From positions 1-9,783 of the forward strand of contig JAGLZV010000085.1 of assembly GCA_023131215.1 (NCBI GenBank): 9,783 nucleotides of DNA, in the 5' to 3' direction. A program made the position numbers and the translations under genes. Below, in pieces: positions 4,963 to 9,783 of this stretch. The DNA comes from Candidatus Methanophagales archaeon. GTDB lineage: Archaea; Halobacteriota; Syntropharchaeia; Alkanophagales; Methanospirareceae. The notes under the pieces were generated by a model. It had not been told where the DNA came from. It did not search any database and saw only the letters and a list, made by a program, of their open reading frames with translations. Numbering within the stretch: position 1 is the first letter of the stretch; every line of letters starts with the position of its first letter.

Positions 4963-5546
4963 CCTGTAACCGTAAAAAGTTTTGTATGAAGCGTAATGTA
5001 TCCTGTTTTGAGCGCTTTTTCCTTTTCCTCATTTATTACAACTACCGATACAGTATCAGTTTTCTCGTAAGTATAACCCTTTTGTCCTGATATATACTTC
5101 TCCACCACTTCCCAGCCATGCCCTACTGACCCGTGATAGCAACTCGGTGCCCACAGATGATCCGGGCACCATTCTCTAAGATGCTGAAATCTATCTCTTA
5201 GCAGTTTACTACTCTTCCTTTTTATCCGCTTCGCTATCCAGCTAACGGAATACTTCGGCGGATATTTGATGAACAAATGAACATGGTCAGCATTAACAGC
5301 CATGTCTATAACTTCAATATCGAGTTCTTCGCCATAGCGTTTTCCTTGTTTCTTTGGTAAAGCTTTCTTTTCTAAAGAAAGATTTCTGATAATCTCTTCC
5401 GCCACCTCTGCCACCTCGCCAAGCAACACTTTCCCCCTGTATTTCGGCGAAAAGACTAAGTGATCGGTCAACAATGACACCGTATGGTTATCATGCCGAA
5501 GATCGCTTCTTGTTCCCCTCCCCCCTTTCGCTTCCACTTCACCCAT
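4950..5546 (-). CDS. tnpA: IS200-like transposase TnpA (Y1, HUH superfamily)
   Basis: TnpA is a small single-strand transposase that cuts and rejoins DNA through a 5'-phosphotyrosine. Numbering from TTG 5576, the Y1 domain runs from about residue 26 (LRHDNHTVSLLTDHLVFSP) to 165. The HUH motif is H98-V-H100 in VNADHVHLFIKY, and the nucleophile is probably Y161 in VVEKYISGQ. WCPDHLWAPSCYHGSVGHGW is the usual pre-helix block. I prefer the ATG at 5546 over TTG 5576; neither has a good ribosome-binding site, and the family's conserved part begins only 15 residues later. Two oddities: a basic insertion at about residues 66-83 (SLEKKALPKKQGKRYG) between IRNL and ELDIEV, partly encoded by a perfect palindrome, and a C-terminal tail of about 40 residues that reads into the right-end hairpin. 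Catalytic residues are present, so it may be active, although the insertion could affect this. Confidence 0.88.
   Translation of the reverse strand: MGEVEAKGGRGTRSDLRHDNHTVSLLTDHLVFSPKYRGKVLLGEVAEVAEEIIRNLSLEKKALPKKQGKRYGEELDIEVIDMAVNADHVHLFIKYPPKYSVSWIAKRIKRKSSKLLRDRFQHLREWCPDHLWAPSCYHGSVGHGWEVVEKYISGQKGYTYEKTDTVSVVVINEEKEKALKTGYITLHTKLFTVTGSVS
5363..5381. repeat. Perfect palindrome inside tnpA
   Basis: CTTTCTTT (5363-5370), a TCT loop and AAAGAAAG (5374-5381) form an 8-bp hairpin inside the codons of the unusual TnpA insertion (about residues 66-72). Its first 14 bases recur exactly at 5698-5711, outside the gene. Confidence 0.6.
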
Positions 5547-5584
5547 TGTTCTTAAGGTAACTACATGAATTGTCAAAACCCTAT

Positions 5585-5602
5585 AAAAACTTTTCGGTTT
5601 TT
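5585..5602. repeat. Small hairpin upstream of tnpA (possible left end)
   Basis: AAAAAC (5585-5590), loop TTTTCG, GTTTTT (5597-5602). It lies about 40 bases upstream of the preferred tnpA start, where the left-end hairpin of an IS200-type element would be expected. It is AT-rich and weak, so the assignment is tentative. Confidence 0.3.
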
Positions 5603-5727
5603 CACACGAAAAAGATATTTGTTATAACAGTTCCATTCGTGAAATAAAGTAAAAAAGTCCGATGATTTGAATAATCTAAGATATTTCTTTAATCAAACTT
5701 TCTTTTCTAAAAAAGTTTGTGTGAAAA
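5599..5727. other. AT-rich divergent spacer with nested inverted repeats
   Basis: The spacer between tnpA and tsr3 has no gene. TTTTCACAC (5599-5607) and GTGTGAAAA (5719-5727) are perfect 9-base inverted repeats enclosing about 110 bases. Nested within are CACGAA (5605-5610) with TTCGTG (5636-5641), and an 8-bp stem CAAACTTT (5694-5701) with AAAGTTTG (5712-5719). Promoters for tnpA and tsr3 must lie here, but I cannot pick a clear TATA box for either. It could also be a decayed end of the IS element. Confidence 0.4.
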
Positions 5728-5771
5728 TCTGTGTAATCTGATGGATTGTGAAGAGGAGCTAAGCAAATACA

Positions 5772-6329
5772 ATGCAACTATACGCATACGATGCAGGGCA
5801 GTGCGACCCGAAGAAGTGCACAGCGAGAAAATTAGCACGAGCAGGCTTGGTAAAATCGGTTAATGTAATGCAGAAAATACCGTATAACACGATTTTGTTG
5901 GTTCCTATTGCGGAAAAGGCGCTTTCTCCTGCGGATAGAAAATCTGCGAGCAGCATAACCGTTTTTGATTGCTCATGGTCTAAAATAGCCACTTTTGAAG
6001 AGGCTTTGAGAAAGCTGAAGAGAAAAAAGCGGGCTTTACCATATTTGATAGCAGCGAACCCAACGAACTATGGCAAACCTTTTATTTTAAGCTCTGCGGA
6101 GGCGTTCGCCGCTGCTTTATTCATTATCGGCGAGCACGAGCAATCACAATTTATACTGCGCGGGTTCAAGTGGGGTGATGAATTTTTGAGATTGAATGAA
6201 GAGAGGTTACTTGCATATTCTGAGGCAAAGGACAGTAGTGAAGTGGTAGAGATGCAGAAAAGGTTCATGGACAAACTTTCTTTGAAAAAGAAATTCAACA
6301 AGACCAAAGAAAAATCAAAAAAGATTTAA
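5772..6329 (+). CDS. tsr3: Tsr3: 16S rRNA aminocarboxypropyltransferase
   Basis: Tsr3 transfers the 3-amino-3-carboxypropyl group of S-adenosylmethionine to the hypermodified (m1-)pseudouridine of helix 31 in small-subunit rRNA, a late step in small-subunit maturation; it acts in the cytoplasm. The 185-residue protein shows the conserved N-terminal block (GQCDPKKCTARKLARAGLV, residues 9-27), FDCSWS (65-70), the LPYLIAANPTNYGKPF signature (89-104), SSAEAFAAAL (107-116), the FKWG motif (132-135) and a FLRLNEERLLAYS helix. Length is normal for archaeal members, with a short lysine-rich tail. The start fits the family, whose members begin a few residues before the DxxxCDPKKC block. GAGGAG lies 13 bases upstream, rather far for a ribosome-binding site. 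The GNAT gene follows after 41 bases in the same direction, probably in one transcript. Confidence 0.93.
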   Translation: MQLYAYDAGQCDPKKCTARKLARAGLVKSVNVMQKIPYNTILLVPIAEKALSPADRKSASSITVFDCSWSKIATFEEALRKLKRKKRALPYLIAANPTNYGKPFILSSAEAFAAALFIIGEHEQSQFILRGFKWGDEFLRLNEERLLAYSEAKDSSEVVEMQKRFMDKLSLKKKFNKTKEKSKKI

Positions 6330-6370
6330 AGAGAGAAATCCATTAAGTCTATAATAAAGGAATAACAAAG

Positions 6371-6889
6371 ATGACGAAGGTGTGTATTATAGACGACGAA
6401 AACAAGGCAGGAGAACATCGTGTACTACTGCTACGTAAAGAAGAGGCAAAGGACATCTCCGCCCTCTATAAGGAAGTATGGCCAAAGGCATACGAGTATC
6501 CGAAGGAATGGCGAGAGATGCGTGCGATGAGCGAGGAGGAATTAAAGAAAGAGATGGACTCCAACTATTTCTTCTTCGGTGTTCGTATAAACGGTAAGTT
6601 GGTGGGTGTGTACAAAGCATCCGTAACAGAAAGGGGCTGTTTCGGCGAACAGCAGGCGGTTCTACCTGAATACAGTGACCAGGGTGTTGCATCGGCGATG
6701 TATGAGCAGTTCTATGAGTTCGCAAAAGCGAACAAGTGTAAGGTGAATTACGTGAATATCCTGGCGGGTAATGAACCCTGTGAGCGGGCAATGGAGAAGT
6801 TCAATTTTTACAAGACTGGAGAACCCTGGGAGCAAAGCAAGGGGATGCTCGTTCAGACATACGAGCGGAAGGTGGATAAAGAGGTATAA
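6371..6889 (+). CDS. GNAT-family N-acetyltransferase
   Basis: A 172-residue acetyl-CoA-dependent acyltransferase of unknown substrate. The opening LLLRKEEAKDISALYKEV fits beta1-alpha1 of the fold. FFFGVRINGKLVGVYKASV (67-85) forms the beta2-beta4 sheet. QQAVLPEYSDQGVASAM (94-110) is motif A, with Q-G-V-A in the acetyl-CoA pyrophosphate loop where many members have R/Q-x-x-G-x-G/A. NEPCERAMEKFNFYKTGE (134-151) is motif B with the usual A-x-x-x-Y/F-x-K-x-G-F-like ending. The glycosyltransferase gene begins 36 bases after the stop. Substrate could be a protein or a small amine or sugar; the context does not decide. Confidence 0.82.
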   Translation: MTKVCIIDDENKAGEHRVLLLRKEEAKDISALYKEVWPKAYEYPKEWREMRAMSEEELKKEMDSNYFFFGVRINGKLVGVYKASVTERGCFGEQQAVLPEYSDQGVASAMYEQFYEFAKANKCKVNYVNILAGNEPCERAMEKFNFYKTGEPWEQSKGMLVQTYERKVDKEV

Positions 6890-6925
6890 GGTCAGCAGAA
6901 ACACCAAAAACATGGAGGAGTTCCC

Positions 6926-7636
6926 ATGACCGAGGTTTCACTCATACTTCCAGCATATAACGAAGCAGAAAGGTTGAGCGACACCGTTCGGCAAGTTGCA
7001 GATGCTTTACATAAAATAACACCTTCTTTTGAACTCATCGTCGCCGAAGATGGCTCAACTGATGGGACAGACAAAATAGCAGCGGACCTCGCAAAAGAAT
7101 ATTCCTACATGAAGCACCTGCACAGTAAAGATAGATTAGGTCGTGGAAAAGCGCTAAACCGTGCATTCAAATTATCCGAGGGAGAAATACTTGCATACAT
7201 TGACGTTGACCTCGCAACAGACTTGAGGCACCTTGAAGGATTAATAAACGCGATAAGAGAAGAAGGATATGACTTTTCAACGGGTTCGAGGAGGTTAAAA
7301 GACAGTAATGTGAAAAGGTCTTTTACGAGACTGATTGCGAGTAAAGGATTCAATTTTATGACAAGGTTTTTATTGAAATCAGAAATAAAAGACCATCAAT
7401 GCGGATTTAAATCGTTCAAAAGAGCGCCGCTATTTGATATTTTGGATGTGGTAAAGGACAATCATTGGTTCTGGGATACTGAGATACTTGTAAGAGCACA
7501 AAGAAAGGGATACAGGATAAAGGAGTTCCCCGTGAGATGGAGGTCTGATAAAAAAACGAAGGTTGATTTGAAGCGCGATGTGATTGGAATGGGCACTCAA
7601 ATTATAAGATTGTGGAGAGAGCTTAAAAATGATTAA
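6926..7636 (+). CDS. Family 2 glycosyltransferase (dolichol-phosphate sugar synthase-like)
   Basis: A 236-residue cytosolic GT2 enzyme with no membrane segment. SLILPAYNEAERL (5-17) and ELIVAEDGSTDGTDK (36-50) bind the nucleotide sugar. GRGKALNRAF (72-81) is typical of the dolichyl-phosphate-glucose/mannose synthase group. YIDVDLATDL (91-100) carries the DxD metal motif. DHQCGFKSFKR (156-166) and HWFWDTEILVRAQRKGY (180-196) form the acceptor and catalytic region, and FPVRWR (201-206) is also characteristic. Such enzymes charge a polyprenyl phosphate with a hexose from GDP- or UDP-sugar for N-glycosylation or surface polysaccharide. That would fit the sequon-rich surface protein in this window, though a direct link is only a guess. 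GGAGGAG lies 6 bases upstream of the ATG. Donor sugar cannot be told from sequence. Confidence 0.9.
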   Translation: MTEVSLILPAYNEAERLSDTVRQVADALHKITPSFELIVAEDGSTDGTDKIAADLAKEYSYMKHLHSKDRLGRGKALNRAFKLSEGEILAYIDVDLATDLRHLEGLINAIREEGYDFSTGSRRLKDSNVKRSFTRLIASKGFNFMTRFLLKSEIKDHQCGFKSFKRAPLFDILDVVKDNHWFWDTEILVRAQRKGYRIKEFPVRWRSDKKTKVDLKRDVIGMGTQIIRLWRELKND

Positions 7637-7640
7637 GCCT

Positions 7641-7651
7641 GTTCTTTTTTA
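7641..7651 (+). terminator. Candidate T-run terminator after the glycosyltransferase
   Basis: GTTCTTTTTT lies 5 bases after the stop of the glycosyltransferase gene and before the converging winged-helix gene. There is no strong stem, but archaeal polymerases can stop at a T-run alone. Confidence 0.35.
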
Positions 7652-7681
7652 ATCTCGTAATAAGCGTAGGAAACAGAAATC

Positions 7682-7864
7682 TCAAGACTTAATATATTTG
7701 GTCTTCTCTTCTTCCCTTATTATATTAACCACTCCTTCTCTCTTTAATTCTCCCAAAACTCTCCTAACAGTGTTGGAATTGAAGTTCCCTTCTTTCGCTA
7801 TTTCCCTTGCACTCATGGGTTTATTCTTTCCCTTTAAAAATTCAAAAATTTCTTCTCTTTTCAT
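7682..7864 (-). CDS. Small winged-helix DNA-binding protein
   Basis: A 60-residue protein that is a single winged helix-turn-helix. REEIFEFLKGKNKPMSAREIA holds helices 1 and 2, NFNSNTVRRVLGELKREGVV (28-47) is the recognition helix and following strand, and NIIREEEKTKYIKS is the wing. No ligand or dimerisation domain is attached. The ATG at 7864-7862 has no ribosome-binding site; a TATA-like ATATAAAT at about 7894-7901 would give a very short leader. The gene is divergent from the EVE-methyltransferase unit, with 72 bases between the two starts, which suggests a local regulator of that unit and of itself. It converges on the glycosyltransferase gene. Confidence 0.78.
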   Translation of the reverse strand: MKREEIFEFLKGKNKPMSAREIAKEGNFNSNTVRRVLGELKREGVVNIIREEEKTKYIKS

Positions 7865-7936
7865 GGGTTAAGAAATAAATGGGTTCTTACTTTATTTATA
7901 TTTATCTATTTTTTATTTAAAAATAAAAATGGTAAC
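7865..7936. promoter_or_regulatory. Divergent promoter region with a direct repeat
   Basis: Very AT-rich spacer between the winged-helix gene and the EVE gene. TATA-like stretches face left (ATATAAAT, minus strand of 7894-7901) and right (TTTATTTAAA around 7912-7921). ATGGGTT occurs twice in direct orientation, at 7863-7869 (overlapping the winged-helix start) and 7879-7885, 16 bases apart. This places it downstream of the leftward TATA, a repressor-type position. The EVE gene has no clear ribosome-binding site and may be nearly leaderless. Confidence 0.5.
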
Positions 7937-8395
7937 ATGGAAGAAGAAAAGAATTACTGGATTTGTATAGGGAATAGCGAGAACTGGAATATTACAAAAG
8001 AATACCAAATATGGGGTGTTTCAGAGCATCATAGGAATATAATAGGAAAAGTGAGAGAAGGGGATTTTCTTGTTTTTTATACTATTATGGAAAAGAAGGA
8101 GGGAGAAGTTATACAACCACAACTCAGGGGCGTTTATAAGGCATCTTCTAATCCCTTTACAGGGTATACAAAAGTGTTCAAGCACGTTGGCGCTGAGCTT
8201 TTCCCACACCGAGTCCAATTGGAGCCGGTATATGCCCCAGAGAATCCAGTTCCATTTAAAAAGTTGATTCCAAAATTAGAGTTCATCACAAATAAAAAGC
8301 GATGGCATACTCACCTATTTGGGCGTGCTATGCGAAAGATTTCAAAGAAGGACTTTGAAACCATTTTTTCTGCTTTAAAGGGGAACGGCAACTAA
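7937..8395 (+). CDS. EVE-domain protein (PUA-like reader of modified bases)
   Basis: A 152-residue protein made of one EVE domain. YWICIGNSENWN (7-18), IWGVSEHHRNIIGKVREGD (25-43), FLVFYTI (44-50) and QLRGVYKASSNPF (62-74) give the aromatic cage and beta-barrel pattern, and LFGRAMRKISKKDFETI (127-143) is the conserved end of archaeal members. EVE domains are PUA-like folds that bind modified bases such as methylated or hydroxymethylated cytosine and are common next to restriction and modification genes; some act on RNA. The gene ends 3 bases before the start of the methyltransferase, so both are almost surely one operon. A likely role is recognition of DNA or RNA carrying the mark laid down by its partner; this is inference from context. 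Confidence 0.82.
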   Translation: MEEEKNYWICIGNSENWNITKEYQIWGVSEHHRNIIGKVREGDFLVFYTIMEKKEGEVIQPQLRGVYKASSNPFTGYTKVFKHVGAELFPHRVQLEPVYAPENPVPFKKLIPKLEFITNKKRWHTHLFGRAMRKISKKDFETIFSALKGNGN

Positions 8396-8398
8396 CCA

Positions 8399-9783
8399 AT
8401 GCAGCAAATAATACCAGAGCACTTTAACGCACAGGAGGCTAAAAGTAATTGCCCTATATGCCATGTTTTTATCGCTAATAGCTTGGGAGAGCATATCCGC
8501 AAGGAACATGGTGAAGAGGAATTTCGACAGGCGATATTGAAAGCAAAAGAGGAGGGTATGCCTGACCCTGAAATCGGTTCGCTGTTTGGCATTACTTTCA
8601 AGCAGTTAGAGAAGATTATAACTGAAGCATACGGTATCAATATTTCAATTCTCAAGAAACCAAAGAAGGTAAAACAATGGGTGCCTAAGAACTTCAAAGA
8701 GGAAACCACTACGGTCTGGAGTTTCAAGCAAAGAGGCAATTGGGCTACCCACAATGGTCGCTACCGAGGAAACTGGTCGCCCTACATTCCCCGAAATGTG
8801 ATATTGAAATATTCAAGCCCGGGAGATATTGTTTTAGATTATTTTGTTGGTGGCGGGACAACGGCGGTGGAAGCAAAATTATTGGGACGGAGATGCATTG
8901 CAAGGGATATTAATCCTGCTGCTATTGGTCTCACTAAAGAAAATTTGGATTTCACACCGTCTGAAGAGCTTTTTGAACGCAATCCAACCTATGCGCCTGA
9001 CGTTTCAGTAGGCGATGCTCGTGATTTATCTGACATGCCCAATGGCAGCATAGACCTCATCTGCACCCATCCTCCTTATGCAGGAATAATAAATTATAGT
9101 TCAAAAGTTGAGGGTGACTTGTCAAAACTAAATATTGAAGAGTTCTTGGAAGAGATGGGAAAGGTTGCTAAGGAAAGTTATCGTGTTCTCAATCCTGGAG
9201 GAAAATGTGCAATTCTTATTGGTGATACGAGAAAGCATAAGCATGTGGTTCCCATAGGTTTTCCGGCAATAAATGTTTTCATGGATGCCGGGTTCAAGTT
9301 GAGGAATTTGGTGATTAAGCGCCAGCATAATTGTAAAAGCACGGGATTCTGGTATAAAAAGAGCATTAAATACAACTTCCTTCTTTTAGCTCATGAATAC
9401 TTACCGATATTTGAAAAGCCTTCAAAAAGGGCTCAGTTCACTGTGGAAGAAAAGACATTAGACTATTATGGGTTAGTTGGTCCAAATTTAGCAACGCCAC
9501 CAATAAAACCAAAATTAGACGAACTTGAAACTACAACTGTATGGCTTTTTCCGAGAAATGAGTTTGAGCAGTATTTAAATAAAAATGTGATTGAGAGATA
9601 TTCAAAAGGGGAAGAGCATTTAACAATATCTTTTACTTCTCAGCACGGGAGTCATCCCATTGTAACTGAAGAAGAGCAGGCAAATAAAGAATTACTTTTC
9701 ATTAAATCCCCTTTTCTAAAGAATAATCCTTCTTTGGGAAGCATTGAATTTTATCTACAAGAACTGACCAAAGTTATAAATCG
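8399..9783 (+). CDS. DNA methyltransferase with zinc finger and HTH-like segment (3' end outside the window)
   Basis: The frame from ATG 8399 stays open to the right edge: 461 codons and 2 bases with no stop. C18-x2-C21-x10-H32-x4-H37 (CPICHVFIANSLGEHIRKEH) is a C2H2 zinc finger. GMPDPEIGSLFGITFKQLEK (53-72) resembles a helix-turn-helix. WATHNGRYRGNWSPYIPRN (115-133) precedes the SAM site. LDYFVGGGTT (146-155) is motif I, RDINP (169-173) the acidic motif II, GDARDL (205-210) motif III, and CTHPPYAGI (222-230) the catalytic motif IV. CAILIGDTRKHKHV and QHNCKSTGFWYKKSIKYNF follow. This is the amino-methyltransferase type (N6-adenine or N4-cytosine); the motif order I then IV differs from the beta class, and His replaces the usual Asp/Asn/Ser before PPY. 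The C-terminal 100 residues are not recognised and may be a target-recognition part. It is coupled to the EVE gene by a 3-base gap. An RNA target cannot be excluded. Confidence 0.87.
   Translation, partial: MQQIIPEHFNAQEAKSNCPICHVFIANSLGEHIRKEHGEEEFRQAILKAKEEGMPDPEIGSLFGITFKQLEKIITEAYGINISILKKPKKVKQWVPKNFKEETTTVWSFKQRGNWATHNGRYRGNWSPYIPRNVILKYSSPGDIVLDYFVGGGTTAVEAKLLGRRCIARDINPAAIGLTKENLDFTPSEELFERNPTYAPDVSVGDARDLSDMPNGSIDLICTHPPYAGIINYSSKVEGDLSKLNIEEFLEEMGKVAKESYRVLNPGGKCAILIGDTRKHKHVVPIGFPAINVFMDAGFKLRNLVIKRQHNCKSTGFWYKKSIKYNFLLLAHEYLPIFEKPSKRAQFTVEEKTLDYYGLVGPNLATPPIKPKLDELETTTVWLFPRNEFEQYLNKNVIERYSKGEEHLTISFTSQHGSHPIVTEEEQANKELLFIKSPFLKNNPSLGSIEFYLQELTKVIN

Larger units (their letters stand above)
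4930..5610 (-). mobile_element. IS200/IS605-type element carrying tnpA only (ends approximate)
   Basis: The element is defined by the Y1/HUH transposase gene plus a strong hairpin at its 3' side (4942-4962), the expected layout for IS200-type elements, which lack terminal inverted repeats and recognise subterminal hairpins. No tnpB is present. A weaker hairpin at 5585-5602 may be the left end. IS200-type insertion makes no target duplication, so the exact ends cannot be set from this copy alone; the limits given are estimates. Confidence 0.65.

Noticed and set aside
6348..6358. TATA-like TCTATAATAAA before the GNAT gene
   Set aside because: Its centre is only about 18 bases from the ATG, which would put the transcription start inside the gene; read-through from tsr3, 41 bases upstream, is more likely.
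6387..6791. Minus-strand open frame of 134 codons opposite the GNAT gene
   Set aside because: The + strand has intact GNAT motifs A and B; the antisense product has a proline/arginine/histidine-rich composition typical of a shadow frame.
8392..8754. Minus-strand open frame of 120 codons
   Set aside because: It lies opposite the methyltransferase zinc finger and HTH-like segment, whose motifs are clear on the + strand; the antisense product is cysteine/leucine-rich with no recognisable domain.

Overview
The window looks archaeal, most likely a methanogen- or ANME-like euryarchaeon. The reasons are a compact archaeal-type Tsr3 rRNA aminocarboxypropyltransferase, TATA-like boxes a short distance before starts, a VapB antitoxin with a GGTGAT ribosome-binding site, and a very large NosD-type surface protein full of N-x-S/T sequons. 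The lineage is an inference; no rRNA or other phylogenetic marker is present.

Layout. (1) 1-1400 is a decay zone. It holds the 3' end of an unrecognised + strand gene, an intact VapB/AbrB antitoxin whose vapC partner survives only as a 42-residue stub, and a truncated DUF433 antitoxin-like gene running into a fragment with a HEAT-like helix pair. (2) 1470-4912 (minus) is a two-gene, translationally coupled unit: a two-helix membrane protein and a secreted protein that joins parallel beta-helix repeats to a caspase/C13-like His-Cys domain and Ca-binding-type acidic loops. (3) 4930-5610 is an IS200/IS605-type element carrying only tnpA (HUH/Y1 transposase), with a clear right-end hairpin. (4) 5772-7636 (plus) carries tsr3, a GNAT acetyltransferase and a family 2 glycosyltransferase. 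(5) 7682-9783 has a small winged-helix protein divergent from an EVE-domain protein that is followed, 3 nt later, by a long methyltransferase running off the window end. That methyltransferase has a C2H2 zinc finger and an HTH-like segment in front of its catalytic domain, and it is the second largest gene here. The EVE-methyltransferase pair is the best candidate for a DNA-modification or defence module.

An extra layer is a family of three hairpin-bearing repeats of about 42 bp (809-850, 1336-1378, 4219-4259), all in the same orientation. Each lies upstream of a minus-strand gene: vapB, the DUF433 gene and the surface-protein gene. The hairpin arms of the two better copies differ by compensating changes. 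They could be mobile-element ends (IS200/IS605-like, non-autonomous) or a shared 5' regulatory RNA element.

No rRNA, tRNA or CRISPR array was recognised.
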